Shown here piece by piece: positions 12,401 to 24,098 of a stretch of 40,827 nucleotides of DNA (position 1 is the first letter of the stretch; each line of letters opens with the position of its first letter). Origin of the DNA: Rhizophagus sp. LPA8_4_AMF (taxonomy: Eukaryota; Glomeromycota; Glomeromycetes; Glomerales; Glomeraceae); NCBI GenBank assembly GCA_021464525.1, contig JADRCO010000253.1, positions 1 through 40,827 of the forward strand, in the 5' to 3' direction. Under the pieces are notes generated by a model that searched no databases, had not been told where the DNA came from, and saw only the letters and a list, made by a program, of their open reading frames with translations. Both the position numbers and the translations under genes were made by a program.

Positions 12401-15400
12401 TGTTTACGAAGATCACGAATATTTGATTCTAACCTTTCAATTTCTTCTACATGTTTTTTATGTTCTGTTTCATGTACTTCGATATTTTGCAAAAGTTGTT
12501 TTTCTTTCTCCTTGAGTTTTTCAACTTCTTGGAGTAGTTGAGAATTAGATGAGTTTGCTGGTTCTGAATTTGATATATCATCACGTTTTTTAAGTTCTTC
12601 TTGAAGATCATTAACCAATTGTAATGTTTCTTGATAGTCTGTTTCTAAATTGTTCAATTCACGTTTAACAGCATCTAAACTTTGTTGTTTGTCCTTGTTA
12701 AAAGATTCGAATAATTTTAACTCAAATTGAAGTTTTTCAATAATTGCAGAATGATTTTCTGATTTGAGATCAGCTGATAAAGATTTTGCTTTTCGATGTA
12801 CACCAAACTTTGTTGAACCATTTATATTATTGGTGATATTATTGTATTCATTATGTGGTGTGGCAGGTGTCATAGGAGTCATGGGTGTAATAGGTGTTGC
12901 CGTGAATTCCGAATTATTATCAAACCTTGATTGTAATTCTTGATATTTTAATTTTGTTTCATTAAGATCTGTTTCAGTTTGTCGAAGTTTTGATTCAAGA
13001 GATTGGATGGTCGATCGATCTCTTTCCGACATGCTATATAAATCCATTGTACTTGAATTTTGTTTATTTTCCATTCTTCTTAATTTATCAACTTCATCAC
13101 CAAGTTGAGTAAGTTTGCTATCAAGAAAACTAATTCGTTTATCTCTAGTATCGATTTTATTCAAAAGTACATGTTTTTCTTGATCTACACCAGAATGTTT
13201 TAATTTTTCTTCTAATTCTTTATAAGCAGCCTCACGAACACGTAATCGTTCTTCAAGTACTTTCACAGCTTCACTAACAAATTTTTCTGGATGATCTTCA
13301 CGTGCAGTCACCACTTTTGTTTTTGATTCAAGTTCTTTGATATATTTCTGTAAGTTAGTATTAAGACTCTTTGTTTGTTCTTGATTTTTTTCCAAAGTAG
13401 CATTTTTTTCTTCAACTTCTTTCAATACATTCTCAGCATGAGTTAATGCTGCAATTGTCATGGCTAATTTACTTTCAAGTGATGATATTGATTTTTCATA
13501 TTCTAGATTATTTAATTCGTCAGGATTATTATCTTGATGCATAGCAAGTTCAGCTGAAGTCTTTGCATATTTTCGTGAAAGTTCAACATATGATGCTCGA
13601 AGCTGTATCAATTCATCTTCCATAGCTTCTGTTTCTTTACTATGATTTGCTAAATAATTTCCATGTGAGAAGGTTGTAAGTGGTGAAGATGGACGTGATG
13701 GACGTGATGTCCGACGTGTTATTACAGAAGGTATACCGGATCCTGATGTTGGTGTAGTTCTTCCTGAAATACCTGAAGGAATTCCAGAAGGAATTCCAGA
13801 TTTTGTTGGGGTGTTCCTTCCAGGTATTCCCGATGTAGGCGTACTTCTTCCTGGAATTCCAGATGAACCTGGAATTCCTGATGAACCTGGAATTCCTGAT
13901 GTAGGTGTACTCCTTCCAGTCGGTATCCCTGAAGCTGTGGGTGTGCTTCTTCCCGTCGGTATCCCTGAAGCTGTGGGTGTGCTTCTTCCCGTCGGTATTC
14001 CGGAAGTTGGTGTTACTCTTCCACCAACTCCCGTTGGTATTGAAGAATAATAACCTGCAGTTGGTGATTTGATTCTACTAATTCCTTCAACTGGTGTAGT
14101 TCTACCAGGGGATAACGTTCCATTATTAGAATTTGCATTAGATAATGCAACTTTTAAACTTGATATTTCACTACGAAGTTTTATTACAAGATTTTGTAAA
14201 TGTATCATATCATTCCAACCAGCTTCTTCTTGATTGATAGCAGCACTATTTTTAATATTACGAGCCCTATTTGCATATTTAAGAGTGTTGACAGTTTCGT
14301 TAAGATTAAATTCTGCGGGAGAAACACAAGCAATCATTAAAGTTTGTGCATTTCCTCCGAGAGAATCTTGTAATAAACGAGTAAGTTTAGAATCTCTATA
14401 TGGAATATGAGTTGTATGTTTTACTTTATTTGGATCTCCTAAAGCTGAAATTACATTCCCTAACGCTAATAAACCTGAATTAATTGATATCCCCTCTTTT
14501 GCACGATCTCCACTTGCTGCAGTACGTTTTAGCTAAAAAAAAAAAAAATTTGGAGATTGTATTAAAATGAAAAATTTTATAGGTTAAATTAAATTGAAAA
14601 ATATAACTTACCCTTTCACTACCAGCCAAATCTACAAAATGAAATTTACTAGTTATGGTGATCCAATCACCACCATCATCATCAAATCTTGAATCTAATC
14701 TTGAATTAGCTCTTGAACCTAATAATTTTGAAGATGGAGTTGTTGGTCTTGAACCAGGAGTTGGAGATTTTGAATAACTATTATAACCATTATGATTTAC
14801 TAATTTTTGTTGTGACATTGTAAGAGAGAAAATGGCATGTGATCTAGAAGATTTCGAGTTCATATCGGTAGCACCGACTTGTCTATTTAATGAACCTCTT
14901 GCCAAATATCTACAAATATACAATGATTTTAGAAATTATAATTAAATGTGATCAAATAAATAATTTTATACATACGCTATAACATCATCAACACTATTAA
15001 CTTGAAGTTCTTGTAAACCACTCCAATAAATATGACCTTTTGAATCTTCACGTATCATGACTTGAGGTCTAGATTCTCCTTCACCTTCACCAAGTAAATC
15101 AATTAAGTCTTCATTATAAATTTCTATAAATGAAACTTTCATTGAAAATTTTCGATTCATATATAATGAAGAAGTATTCATTATATTAAATAAAGTTGCC
15201 ATAGCACGAGGAATTATTCCTTTATTATGATTTGGTATTGATGGATTATCGGCTGTACCCATTGTATGAGTCTTTCCTGAAGATGTTTGACCGTACGCTA
15301 ATATTGTCACATTGTAACCTAATGGAGGAAAAAAGAAATTTTTTAAATTATTACATTTTCTAATTATGTCTAGTCAAGGTCCAAAATCTTAAAACTTAAA

Positions 15401-15851
15401 AAATGCAGATCGGCTGCGCCACACAATATGAAACAAATACCTTCTAAAAATTTATCCACTAAATTTTCAACAGATTTTTCATAAACTTCTTGTTGAGTGG
15501 TTTCAGGAGGAAATACATGGTCAAAATGATAAAATTGTCTTTTCTCCCCTTCAACAACAACTTGATGTGGAGATGGAGTAGTAATTACTTGACGTTGAAA
15601 TCTTGAAGGTAAATTTTCTAAATCTTCATCGGTAATCGGTTTTATTCGGACAGCTAATATATAATTTTAAAGAAGGTTTTTGTTAGGTTTATTATGTAAT
15701 ATTGACATGTGACCGTTTTATTTGTTTGTTAGATTAATCTTAAATGAGACTCGAAAATGGAAATGAATACGGATAAAATGAAAAGATTTTTAAAGAAATT
15801 TCATTTTTTTTGCTTACCAACTTGCACTGAAGTTGTACCTTCAGATGTCAT
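9493..15851 (-). CDS. N-terminal-motor kinesin, kinesin-4-like, with SxIP array and long coiled coil (5 exons)
   Basis: This is a microtubule motor. Exons: 15851-15818, 15653-15441, 15318-14976, 14909-14612, 14532-9493, giving about 1975 residues. The motor occupies roughly residues 5-391. Its P-loop is GQTSSGKT (92-99), switch I is NSKSSRSH (214-221) and switch II is DLAGSER (290-296). [17 protein letters not shown] and the [12 protein letters not shown] neck follow, the latter close to KIF4/KIF21. Between switch I and switch II there is an insertion of about 40 Ser/Pro/Gly-rich residues that usual motors lack. Residues about 459-564 carry eleven S-x-I-P motifs in Arg/Thr/Pro-rich context, the EB1-binding signature. 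From about 600 to the end is heptad coiled coil, including tandem 28-residue units near 10930-11335. I see no C-terminal cargo domain. The kinesin-4 assignment rests on motor resemblance and is moderate. The 5' region is AT- and GA-rich. Confidence 0.94.
10930..11335 (-). repeat. 84-bp tandem repeats coding 28-residue coiled-coil units
   Basis: About five units of 84 bp lie inside the kinesin tail. Copies 10981-11064 and 11065-11148 are identical base for base as I read them, and the flanking units are diverged. Each unit codes 28 residues, four heptads, with the recurring words [14 protein letters not shown] and MIEERE. Confidence 0.88.
13729..14046 (-). repeat. tandem SGIP-coding repeat in the kinesin
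   Basis: GC-richer repeats code for [17 protein letters not shown] and similar units, with ten SGIP and one SSIP in about 106 residues. The nearly identical DNA units around 13910-14000 suggest recent expansion by slippage or unequal exchange. Protein-level meaning is given under the kinesin. Confidence 0.9.
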
Positions 15852-18800
15852 TATTTTAAAGATATTATATAAATATAATTTTTAAATCGTTTAAAATAAT
15901 AAAATTATTATTATTATTTTTTTATCGAATAGTTTTTTTCAAAAAAAAAAATAAATAAATAAAGGGTAAAAAAGTATTTTTTTTTTTCTTCTTTTCCAGC
16001 CCGCTGGTTGATTAATATACAAAAAGGATCTGATGGATAAATAAGTACAAGAAAAGGATTTTTTATACAAAATAATAAAAGTAAACTACTGTATATACTG
16101 TATATAGAAATAGATAGATAGATATATATATATAAAATTAAATATATGAATTAATTAAAAAAAAATTTCTCCACAAACTTTTAAAGGTCGAATAAAAAAT
16201 AGAAAAAAAAAAAAAAATCGACTATAAAGTAAGAGAGAAGAGTGTGAGAGTGAAAGAGTGAGAGATTGAGAGAAATAAATAAATCGAACAAAAATATATT
16301 TTTTTTTTTTTTAAAGTAAAAAAAAAAACGTTACATAATTAGTTAATTATTGGAAAGTACGTTACGCTAAGCATTTTTAGGGAATTATTGAAATGATTCT
16401 TTGTGAATAAATTTTTTTTTTTTTTTTTAAAAAAAAAAAAATTTAATTTTTTTTTTTTTTTTAAAAAAAAAAAAATTTCATTATTATTATTTAAATTTAT
16501 ATTATTTTAAAAAAGGGGGGAAAAGAGAAAAAGAAAAAAAAAAAATGACGAAGTGGGTACATAAAAAAAAAAGTTAGTATGAGCTAGTTTGTAGGTTTTT
16601 TGACTCGGAAAAAAAATAAATCTATTAGAAATGACAATCATTGTTGCATTGTACTATTCTTTTGCCCTATTTAACTAATAAGGGCTCTCATTGTATAGAC
16701 TCATGATGATCAAGTGTAATCGGATACTGTTTATGATGGAGCTCATGATTTCGTTTCAGTCTAGGTAATTCTAAATTAGTTTTCATTATATGCATTAGGC
16801 ACTAAGGCGTTTCTTTTTTTTTCTAAACGTAGAATAAACCTCAAATAGTTTTCGTGCAGGGTCATCTGAATTTTATGTCGAGATCATCTAAAATTATCAT
16901 TTTTTTTTTTTTTTAAAGTTGATAACATTATAATCATTTACCAGGAAAAAAAATAGGCTTGAATTTAAATAGCTGTCGATTTGTTGGGGAAGGACCTTTT
17001 AAAGGATATCCGGGGAAATCTGGCATTTAAAAATTTTATTTGCGAACGGATACCACCGACTGGGCAATCCTGCATTTTTTTATCTGCTTTTTTACGCAAA
17101 GCCTTGTGGATTTTCTGTGGTTCAATACATTTGAAACTATATATAAATGACAAAAGTATTTTTTTCTCGTCATTTTTTTTTTCTCGTCAAATTTTTTTTA
17201 TTGCCATTTTTTTTTAATTGTAACGAGTTAACGAGAAACCTATTTATTAAACCCTTATCTAAGAAATGTAATATTATTAATAGAGGGTAAAATTAGTTGT
17301 TTTGGCAAATTAATGGTTGAATGCTTACTGAAACAAAGGAGATTAGGCTAAGACCGAAATCTTTCATATTGGCGAAAGTTCATTCATACCGAAAAGCCGA
17401 AGTCTCCGAAATTTATTCAACAAAAAAATCAATGGTTTTAACTGAAGAATTTGAGAAAATACTGTAATATTATTAATGAAGATGAGGACGAAAGTTATCT
17501 CTGTTTGTATGATGGAAAACATATTCCTTTAATATCGCTATTTTCATATTTCGTCGTTAATCGTTACGTAGGGTTACACCACTGTAATTATTCTAAGAGA
17601 GCACACGTGAAATTCGGTTGACCACGTGCTGAATTATATAGCTACATTAGTGATTAGTGTGCAATCTAGCAATCTACGTTGCTGTATACCTTTATAAATG
17701 ATTTAGTAACACTTACAGAACAACGGTCTTCTAAAGGTATAGAAGCATGATAATCAAGTGACGTGCCAAATAAAAAAAAAATGGTTTAAATAATATTAGG
17801 TAGCATATATGTTTTTCGTTCATCAACATACTAAATTTTTAGTATTTCATAGAACCATTAGAATTTTCAACTAAATAACTCAATCGGAGGATCCTAATTT
17901 GTTGGTGTTTAAAATGAGTGTAGGATTTGAAACATTCTTCCTTGTTGTCACATTTTCCTTAAAGTTTGTAAATTTTTTAAATTTTTTTTAAAATTTTTGT
18001 TAATTTTGTATTTCAATACCTGTAAATAAAATGTTTATGAGTAAGGTTTATATAAACAACGAAGCAATACTTAACATATTATTCCATGTACAGTACTTGT
18101 CAACTAATATTTTGTAAAAACAATATAAACCATATCTGCAGAAGCTAATGAATCGAGTGTACCGTATATAATTGAGTTTACTGCTAATACTATATAATTA
18201 CGCTAACTTTATGTAATACTACAATACGTGACAAATATAATATTTTAAAAATTATTTGTGATTTGTAGAGTTTACTTCATAAATTTTAATTATTTGAAAT
18301 TTAATCACGTGTGTCATTCGATCAAGCCACCGACTAATGAAATTTTACAATAATTTATTTTTTTCTAGTATTTTTCTTTCCAATGTGCAAATAGAAGATT
18401 GGCGATCTTATTTGAACCGGCATATGAAAATGTAAGTACTGAAAGATTGATTCAACCTTCTACGTAGAATATTCTATGTTATTATTCCATTGATATCGAA
18501 TTATGTAATTACAGTATGTGTAATTTTATTTTTATAAATAATTAGAAAATATTTTATTTTAATGAGTAATAATTATTTAGTACATAATTGGAAAACCAAT
18601 TGGTGGAAGTGAAAGTCCGATTTGGAGTCCTTATTTGAATCTTTCTTTTTTTATGTAGACAATTAGAATATAATGTAAATTAAGAAATAAATAAATGAAA
18701 GGAATGAAAAGTTAAATAAATTATTTAAATTCCAAACCCGCTGACTAAATTACTATCGGTCAATTTGTATCACGTGACATTAAATTTAGTTACACAATAT

Positions 18801-20123
18801 TCCAAAAAAGGAATTTTGTCGAACGTTTAATTCTGGCGAATAGTACGGACTACAGACGGCTTTACGATTTGAGATTTGGGATTTGAGATTTAGGATTTGG
18901 GATTTTGGCGAAATTCCGAATCTATATTTCGGCATCCCAAATCTATTTCGGCATATACGGTAATATGGTACGATATTTATCTGAATAATAGTATAGTTCA
19001 TAACTTTCTACTGAACACAAATAGGAGAGTGGACGTGAACTCAAAATAGGGAAGTCATTAATCTTGTGACCGAAAGATATTAGTGATTAATCACATTATC
19101 GTATTTACATTATCTTCGTAAAAATTATTTATTTCTATTAAAAAAGACCGTAACAAAAGTATCACACATTTATTCTGAAGCCTTTAAATGCACCTTTCAC
19201 AGATTTGCACTGATGAAAATCACATATCATTTATCAGGCAGAAATTTTATAGGGCAAGCTCATGAAGTGATGATTCATTGTCTCCACAGATGTATGGTTC
19301 TTCGTGTTAATTTCTTTTCTTTTATTATTATTCGTTTCTAAATACTAAGAAGGGGGGGGGGACATTTTCTTTTTTCAAACCGGCTTAGCCCTAACCAAAA
19401 AATCCGATCTGGTTTGAACCGGTGAAACAATTTATTTCAATAATTATCTCTTATTTTTTATAGATCTCGTTGCATAAATCAAAAAGTTTATTATTTGACA
19501 CTGTTTGCAAGAATGTGACGAACGGTAAAAATAAATTTTTATATTATGTGCATAAACCTGTTAAATACAAATACGTAAATACTTTTATTATTCCAATGCA
19601 ATTACAAACCCACACTACACATATACATTGGCTAAAAATTATGACCCTACGTGTGCACGTGTACAAGTAATCTAATTATTAAATAATTACGCGATGTGAT
19701 TTTGTTTGTGAAGATGAAAGTTACGATAATTGACAAACAAATAACTCGATAAAAATGTTTACATTTTCATACTGTATCTTCATCCTGAGGAGACTAATTT
19801 GTTCTTGGTGCGGTAGACCTACTGATCTGGCTCGAATATGAGTGTATCTGACGGACTGGAATATGAAGTAAAGTAAAATATAAATAGGGATTAAAAGGAT
19901 TAAAAAAAACGCACCTGCGTTTGAACGCACCCCTTTTTTGGAAATTTTTATATAATAAAAATGCAGATCATTATATCACGTGACATCGGAGAATTTCTGA
20001 TATTTTTGAATAAACGCAGTTTATACCTTATACACTTATAAAAAAAAACTTTAAAACCTCATGTTATGTGTGTATTTTGCCTCCTTTACAACTTTGCTTA
20101 TTATAACAAAAGGATTTAGAACT
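15852..20123. other. long gene-poor AT-rich region
   Basis: No gene can be supported in about 4.3 kb. The part next to the kinesin start (15852-16620) is made of poly-A/poly-T, a GA-rich stretch (16228-16276) and T-run/A-run dyads at 16409-16475. An overlapping pair of short frames at 16965-17217 is the only coding-like spot, and I do not recognise either product. At 18865-18915 GATTTGGGATTTGAGATTTA-type words repeat. At 19903-19935 GCGTTTGAACGCACC forms a small dyad with the upstream ACGCACCTGCG. The rest has scattered stops in all frames. Confidence 0.6.
16409..16475. repeat. duplicated T-run/A-run dyad
   Basis: Two adjacent blocks, each a run of about 16-18 T followed by about 13 A and then ATTT, sit head to tail about 560 bp upstream of the kinesin start. 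Each block is a near-perfect inverted repeat. Confidence 0.7.
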
Positions 20124-22290
20124 TCATTTTTGACTTATGCCGTATGATATATTCTGGTTCATCGGAGGGTATCTGTCTTCATCGCTTTTTCCACACCAAT
20201 CAAAATCGATGAGCATTGCCCGCTGATTTTCTTTTGTGTCAATAATCAAAACATTTGAAGCGCGGAGATCCGCAAACACAAAGTTTTTCTCATGTAGCAA
20301 TCTAATGGCTTGCTCAATATCTTCGTAAATAACCTTACAAGACTCAGTCATGATTTCGCCTTTAATGAATTTTTGGTCAAGTGAAATAGCGGAAATATAC
20401 TCCATGATGACCATTCTATATCCTCCAAGAGTTTTTGCTTCGTTATCATCGCTGCAATAGAACAAATCTGGGGCGCGACCAACACTCGAACAGATGTTGT
20501 GTGCTTCGATATTGTATTTGGGTGTAAATTTTACGACAATAATTTGACCATTGTCTTTTTTGGCCTTCCAGATAGTTCTTGTATGATCGTCCAATATTTC
20601 ATTTATGTAAGTGAAATTAATATCTTCTCCTTTGAATTGGAACTGTCGAACATAAGGAAAGAATCGTTGATCCGATGGTGTCAATTTTAAATTTTGGTAA
20701 AACAAACTAAGCTGTTGTAATGCACTAGATAACGAATAAAAAAGACGAGCAATTCGTCTCACTTTATCAAAGTCTCGTAAATTTATTGTGAGAGAAATCA
20801 AGTCTGTCAATGGCTGAACTACCACCCTGCTAAGGAAGACACCTCCAAGAATACAAATTCGTGGACCGGCCATGGCGATAATGAAAGATGGAGCGCAACA
20901 ACAATCTCGGATTTGTTCAACCTAAGTAAAAAATATTAATTACTATATGACCATGTGAACACATAGATTTGAACAGCATTAACCAAAGGATTAAAATTAA
21001 ACATACATTTTGTTGAGACCAGTAATCTCTGTAATATATAGCTCCTTGGATAGTGGGATCATTTTTACTCGAATGAACGAAGAATAAGCCTGATGTAGTC
21101 ATAAATATCCCATCACTATTACACTTTTGCTTTCTTTTTCCGTACTCAATCAACAATGTGGCGCCCAATATTTCCATAAGTATCGCTCTTATTTTTTCAT
21201 TCCATTCTTCCTCATCATAATGGCTATCTTCTGCTGCAAGAATAAGTTCTTCAGTCCACCTCAAAAAATCAGAAGGTATTTCCAAATTTTCATTATGAAA
21301 ATCATTAAGGAATAAGCTAAAAGTGTTATTGAAAAGAGCAATAGAAGGACCGGTGTTTTCAAGCGGTCGACCATTAAGGATTGGATTCGTTTGTTGATCC
21401 TTAAAGAACTTTTCAGGACTGGCTTTAACCGAGGGGCTATTCGCCTCAAGGCCACAATTAATAGTGTCACGATACTCTATGAATGAGAAAAAAAAGCAAT
21501 GAGAAAGCATGAAATATAACTTGACCAAACATGATACCATGCAAAGTTAACCTTTTATGAGCTTTTTCCGTTTCAACATGTCATTTTCTGCATTAGAAGG
21601 AGAAAGTGAACAAGCTCCTACTTGGCCAAAAGACAAGATAAATACAGTCAGGAAAGAAGCGTAAGTTCATCATTGTTAACAATAATGATACAGAGTGAAG
21701 GAAGAATTCGTTATGTTTACTAAATTTATAGCGCAGTAAGTGCAAGCCGCGTTTATAAATTTATTAAGACTCATTTACCGGTAAAGAGTTGCTCTAATGT
21801 GTTAGGCGAAGTAGGCACAAAATTAAATATAATTGCAATAAAAGCAAAATATGCATTTTAAGGTGCAAATATATTAGTGAATTTACGCTATATAACGTTG
21901 ATCAAAAAAAATTTGTTATACAGTCAGTAACTTACCGGTGAGAACTGGTTGTTCCACGACAACGTGGATACAATCTTCAGAATGTTCTTGATCATCAGGC
22001 CAATAACTCCCAATTTTTCGCATATCCTTTAATAAAACTACATTTTGGTCACTCTCGTTATCTTGAAGAAATAGGCCTTGAATCTTGTTAATATTAACAG
22101 CGTTTTTAAGCATCCATAACGTGAGTCTATCTGCGTCAACATTAGCAAAATCATTTGGTTTCTTATCTTTGATAGCTTTTTTGAGATCAGAAACATGATT
22201 ATTCCTTCCTATAGTAATGTCAAAAACGGATCCTCCTCGAACCAAACACCATAATAAAATTTGTGTGCCAGAAATCGCAATATTAGACAT
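20124..22290 (-). CDS. Crinkler (CRN)-like protein with kinase-like C-terminal domain (3 exons)
   Basis: Exons by eye: 22290-21936, 21476-21007, 20921-20124, giving about 540 residues. The first about 118 residues look like the ubiquitin-like CRN header (LWCLVRGGSVFDI near residue 13, then an HVVVEQP-type end). The middle is helical and unassigned. The C-terminus is protein-kinase-like: VVKF with Lys about 406, Glu about 414, hinge VIMEYI, catalytic loop FADLRASN (Asp about 493, Asn about 498) and DFDW in place of DFG (Asp about 514). The usual HRD His is Phe. CRN proteins are known from oomycetes and AM fungi as modular proteins, some of them host-directed effectors; whether this copy is secreted or active cannot be told. 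I see no classical signal peptide. Intron 1 is 459 bp and contains a gene model on the other strand. Confidence 0.85.
21578..21861 (+). CDS. small two-exon hypothetical protein nested in the Crinkler intron
   Basis: ATG at 21578 opens exon 1 (21578-21660), followed by a GTAAGT donor, a 71-bp intron ending TTTATAG, and exon 2 (21732-21861) ending in TAA. The splice keeps frame and yields 70 residues beginning MSFSALEGESEQAPTWP. The product is polar at the start and basic and moderately hydrophobic later (RVYKFIKTHLPVKSC). I do not recognise the family; it has a faint look of amphipathic lipid-droplet-type proteins, which I would not rely on. The gene lies wholly inside intron 1 of the minus-strand Crinkler gene. 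It could be a relic or a chance open frame, but the matching splice sites and phase argue for a real or recently real gene. Confidence 0.45.
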
Positions 22291-22467
22291 GTTTTATGTT
22301 TATTTGTAATAAACGAAAAAATTTATAAGGGATCATGGTCGCACTTGAATCAATTGTTTAATTACGCAATTGTTATTCAATATTTAATATTATCCGGTAT
22401 TTTATAATTGGTGATGGTTAAAATATCATGTGTATCAGATAAAGGTTAAAAAAGTTTGATGGTTACA

Positions 22468-22640
22468 CCGGATAAATCACTCATTCGGCACAAAGCACCG
22501 AATAACTAACGCTACCTAAAGGTAGCTTGTGATATTGGGAATCAAATTTAATCAGTCGATCCTGGACTCCTGCGGAGCCAGGATCAACCAATCAAATTTG
22601 ATTTACCCAATATCACAGTTATTCGGCACTTCGTGTATTA
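22468..22640. repeat. nested palindrome / hairpin element
   Basis: The arms GTGATATTGGG (22529-22539) and CCCAATATCAC (22606-22616) are perfect inverted copies, followed inward by AATCAAATTT on both sides. A second inner stem is GATCCTGG (22558-22565) with CCAGGATC (22578-22585) around a CTCCTGCGGAG loop. Outward, ATTCGGCAC..ACCGAATAACT on the left pairs with AGTTATTCGGCACTTCGTG on the right. The unit could fold into one long hairpin and resembles a foldback MITE. Confidence 0.75.
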
Positions 22641-22689
22641 ATTATCCGGTATCACGTGACTTTTTATAATTAAAAAATGGTTATAATAA

Positions 22690-22815
22690 ATCGTGTATCA
22701 GGCAAAAATCGTGTATCAGGCATTTAAATCGTGTATCAGGCACTTGTATCAGGCAGTAAATCACATGATGCCGGATAAATCACTTATTCGGCACTTCGAG
22801 CCGAATAACTATTAA
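22690..22815. repeat. GTGTATCAGGCA repeats and palindromic ATTCGGC motif
   Basis: Three units of AATCGTGTATCAGGCA plus a shortened fourth lie at 22690-22756. They are followed by CCGGATAAATCACTTATTCGGCAC, then TTCGAGCCGAATAA, which makes a palindrome. A related copy of the last part is at 22468-22507. The same vocabulary links this to the adjacent hairpin element. Confidence 0.7.
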
Positions 22816-23775
22816 GTGTCATTAAATCATGTGCCAATTGTAACCATCGAGCTGTTAATTATTTTCAATAAAAATATGAGGTTAGTATATACAGGATGTA
22901 CGCAGAGACTTTTTATATGAGTAGTACGCATAATTGACACCTGATATTAAAAATCCTACAAAAATACGCAAATAAAATTTCAGACATTAAGTTCATATTA
23001 ATTATTTTATCATGACTTCTATATTATTTATAAAATCAAATACTAATGTGAAAAAATGAAATTTATTCAATTTTACCATTTTTCTCAATAATATTTTTCA
23101 AAATAGTCAAAATTTTCACTTTCCAACCCTTAGAAATTCCTTTAATTATACTAAATATTACAATGCGGTTAACTCAACAGTAAATATATTAATATATATA
23201 AAACTAATCAAATTTAGGCCAAAAATACGCAAACTAATTTAAAAATTTTGATAAAAAATACGCAATCTTGATGTCCTAACTATGGACGAAAAAATCTTAA
23301 GTTGTACGCAAATCAAAATTTTACTCCACTATGATGGCGACACATCTGAGTACCCTACCTGTATATATATTTCTGGGTCCTATATATATTGGCGTCTATG
23401 CAATGCAATCAAGTAACATATATAAACTTTAGGTAAGCCAACAAATAAAATTTTATCCCCATGATAAAAATAGCTTACTATTTTTAGTATCATCTCAAAT
23501 TAATAATCTGGTGACTTTCGTTTTTTCTTAATTGTTACAATTAATTATTGTGAAACTTATCCGCGGATTTTTGGACTAGCCGATTTGACGCACCTCATTT
23601 GACTATATGAAATACTTATAAATCTGACGCACCTATACCTTGGAAGTTGGGTTAGACTTAATATACTTTTCCATCCCGCGCATATGATATGATAATTTTA
23701 TTATATTGTGTTTTTAACAAAAAGTAATGATACACTTTCGTTATGAAATAAAAGAAGAAAATTTATTTATCGAAT

Positions 23776-24098
23776 TAGTGCGACCCCCTGTGCGTCCTCC
23801 CTTAAGGAAATCGGTTTGCACAAACCTGAAAACTTGGAATTTTCCTGAATAACTTATGCAGAGAAGCGTCGATTATTAGTGATTACCAGAGGAAATCTTG
23901 GGAAATTTCAGTTATTTAAGTAGTTTCTCTTGAAAATATGAGTGATACACAAAGTTTTAAAACTCGCACATAGGAAAACTATTGGGATTTTTGCAAGAAT
24001 TCCTTCAGAGATCGCTAATAACTCTACTTATTTATCCAGGAATTCTGGGATTTCCAGATTTGTGAAAACCGATTTCCTTAAGGGATGGGGTCGCACTA
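23776..24098. mobile_element. TIR element (MITE-like), TA flanks
   Basis: The left end (23778 onward) reads GTGCGACCCC, then CCCTTAAGGAAATCGGTTT. The right end (to 24096) is the inverted copy with ATCCCTTAAGGAAATCGGTTT. The two arms stay alignable for about 70 bp with mismatches and one insertion of about 10 bp in the left arm. TA occurs just outside both ends. There is no transposase frame inside the about 319 bp, so it is a non-autonomous element, probably mariner-like. Confidence 0.75.

Noticed and set aside
13811..14050. Plus-strand frame with repeated LLPVGIPE units
   Set aside because: It is the antisense of the SGIP-coding repeat; the minus strand is continuous with the kinesin motor.
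16965..17217. Overlapping short frames on both strands
   Set aside because: Neither is recognisable, there are no flanking exons with matching splice sites, and only one of the two could be real. Left as a note in the gene-poor region.
18786..19930. Frames of 66-71 codons between the kinesin and the Crinkler gene
   Set aside because: They overlap short repeats (GATTTGGGATTTGAG) or have no domain features and no splice context.
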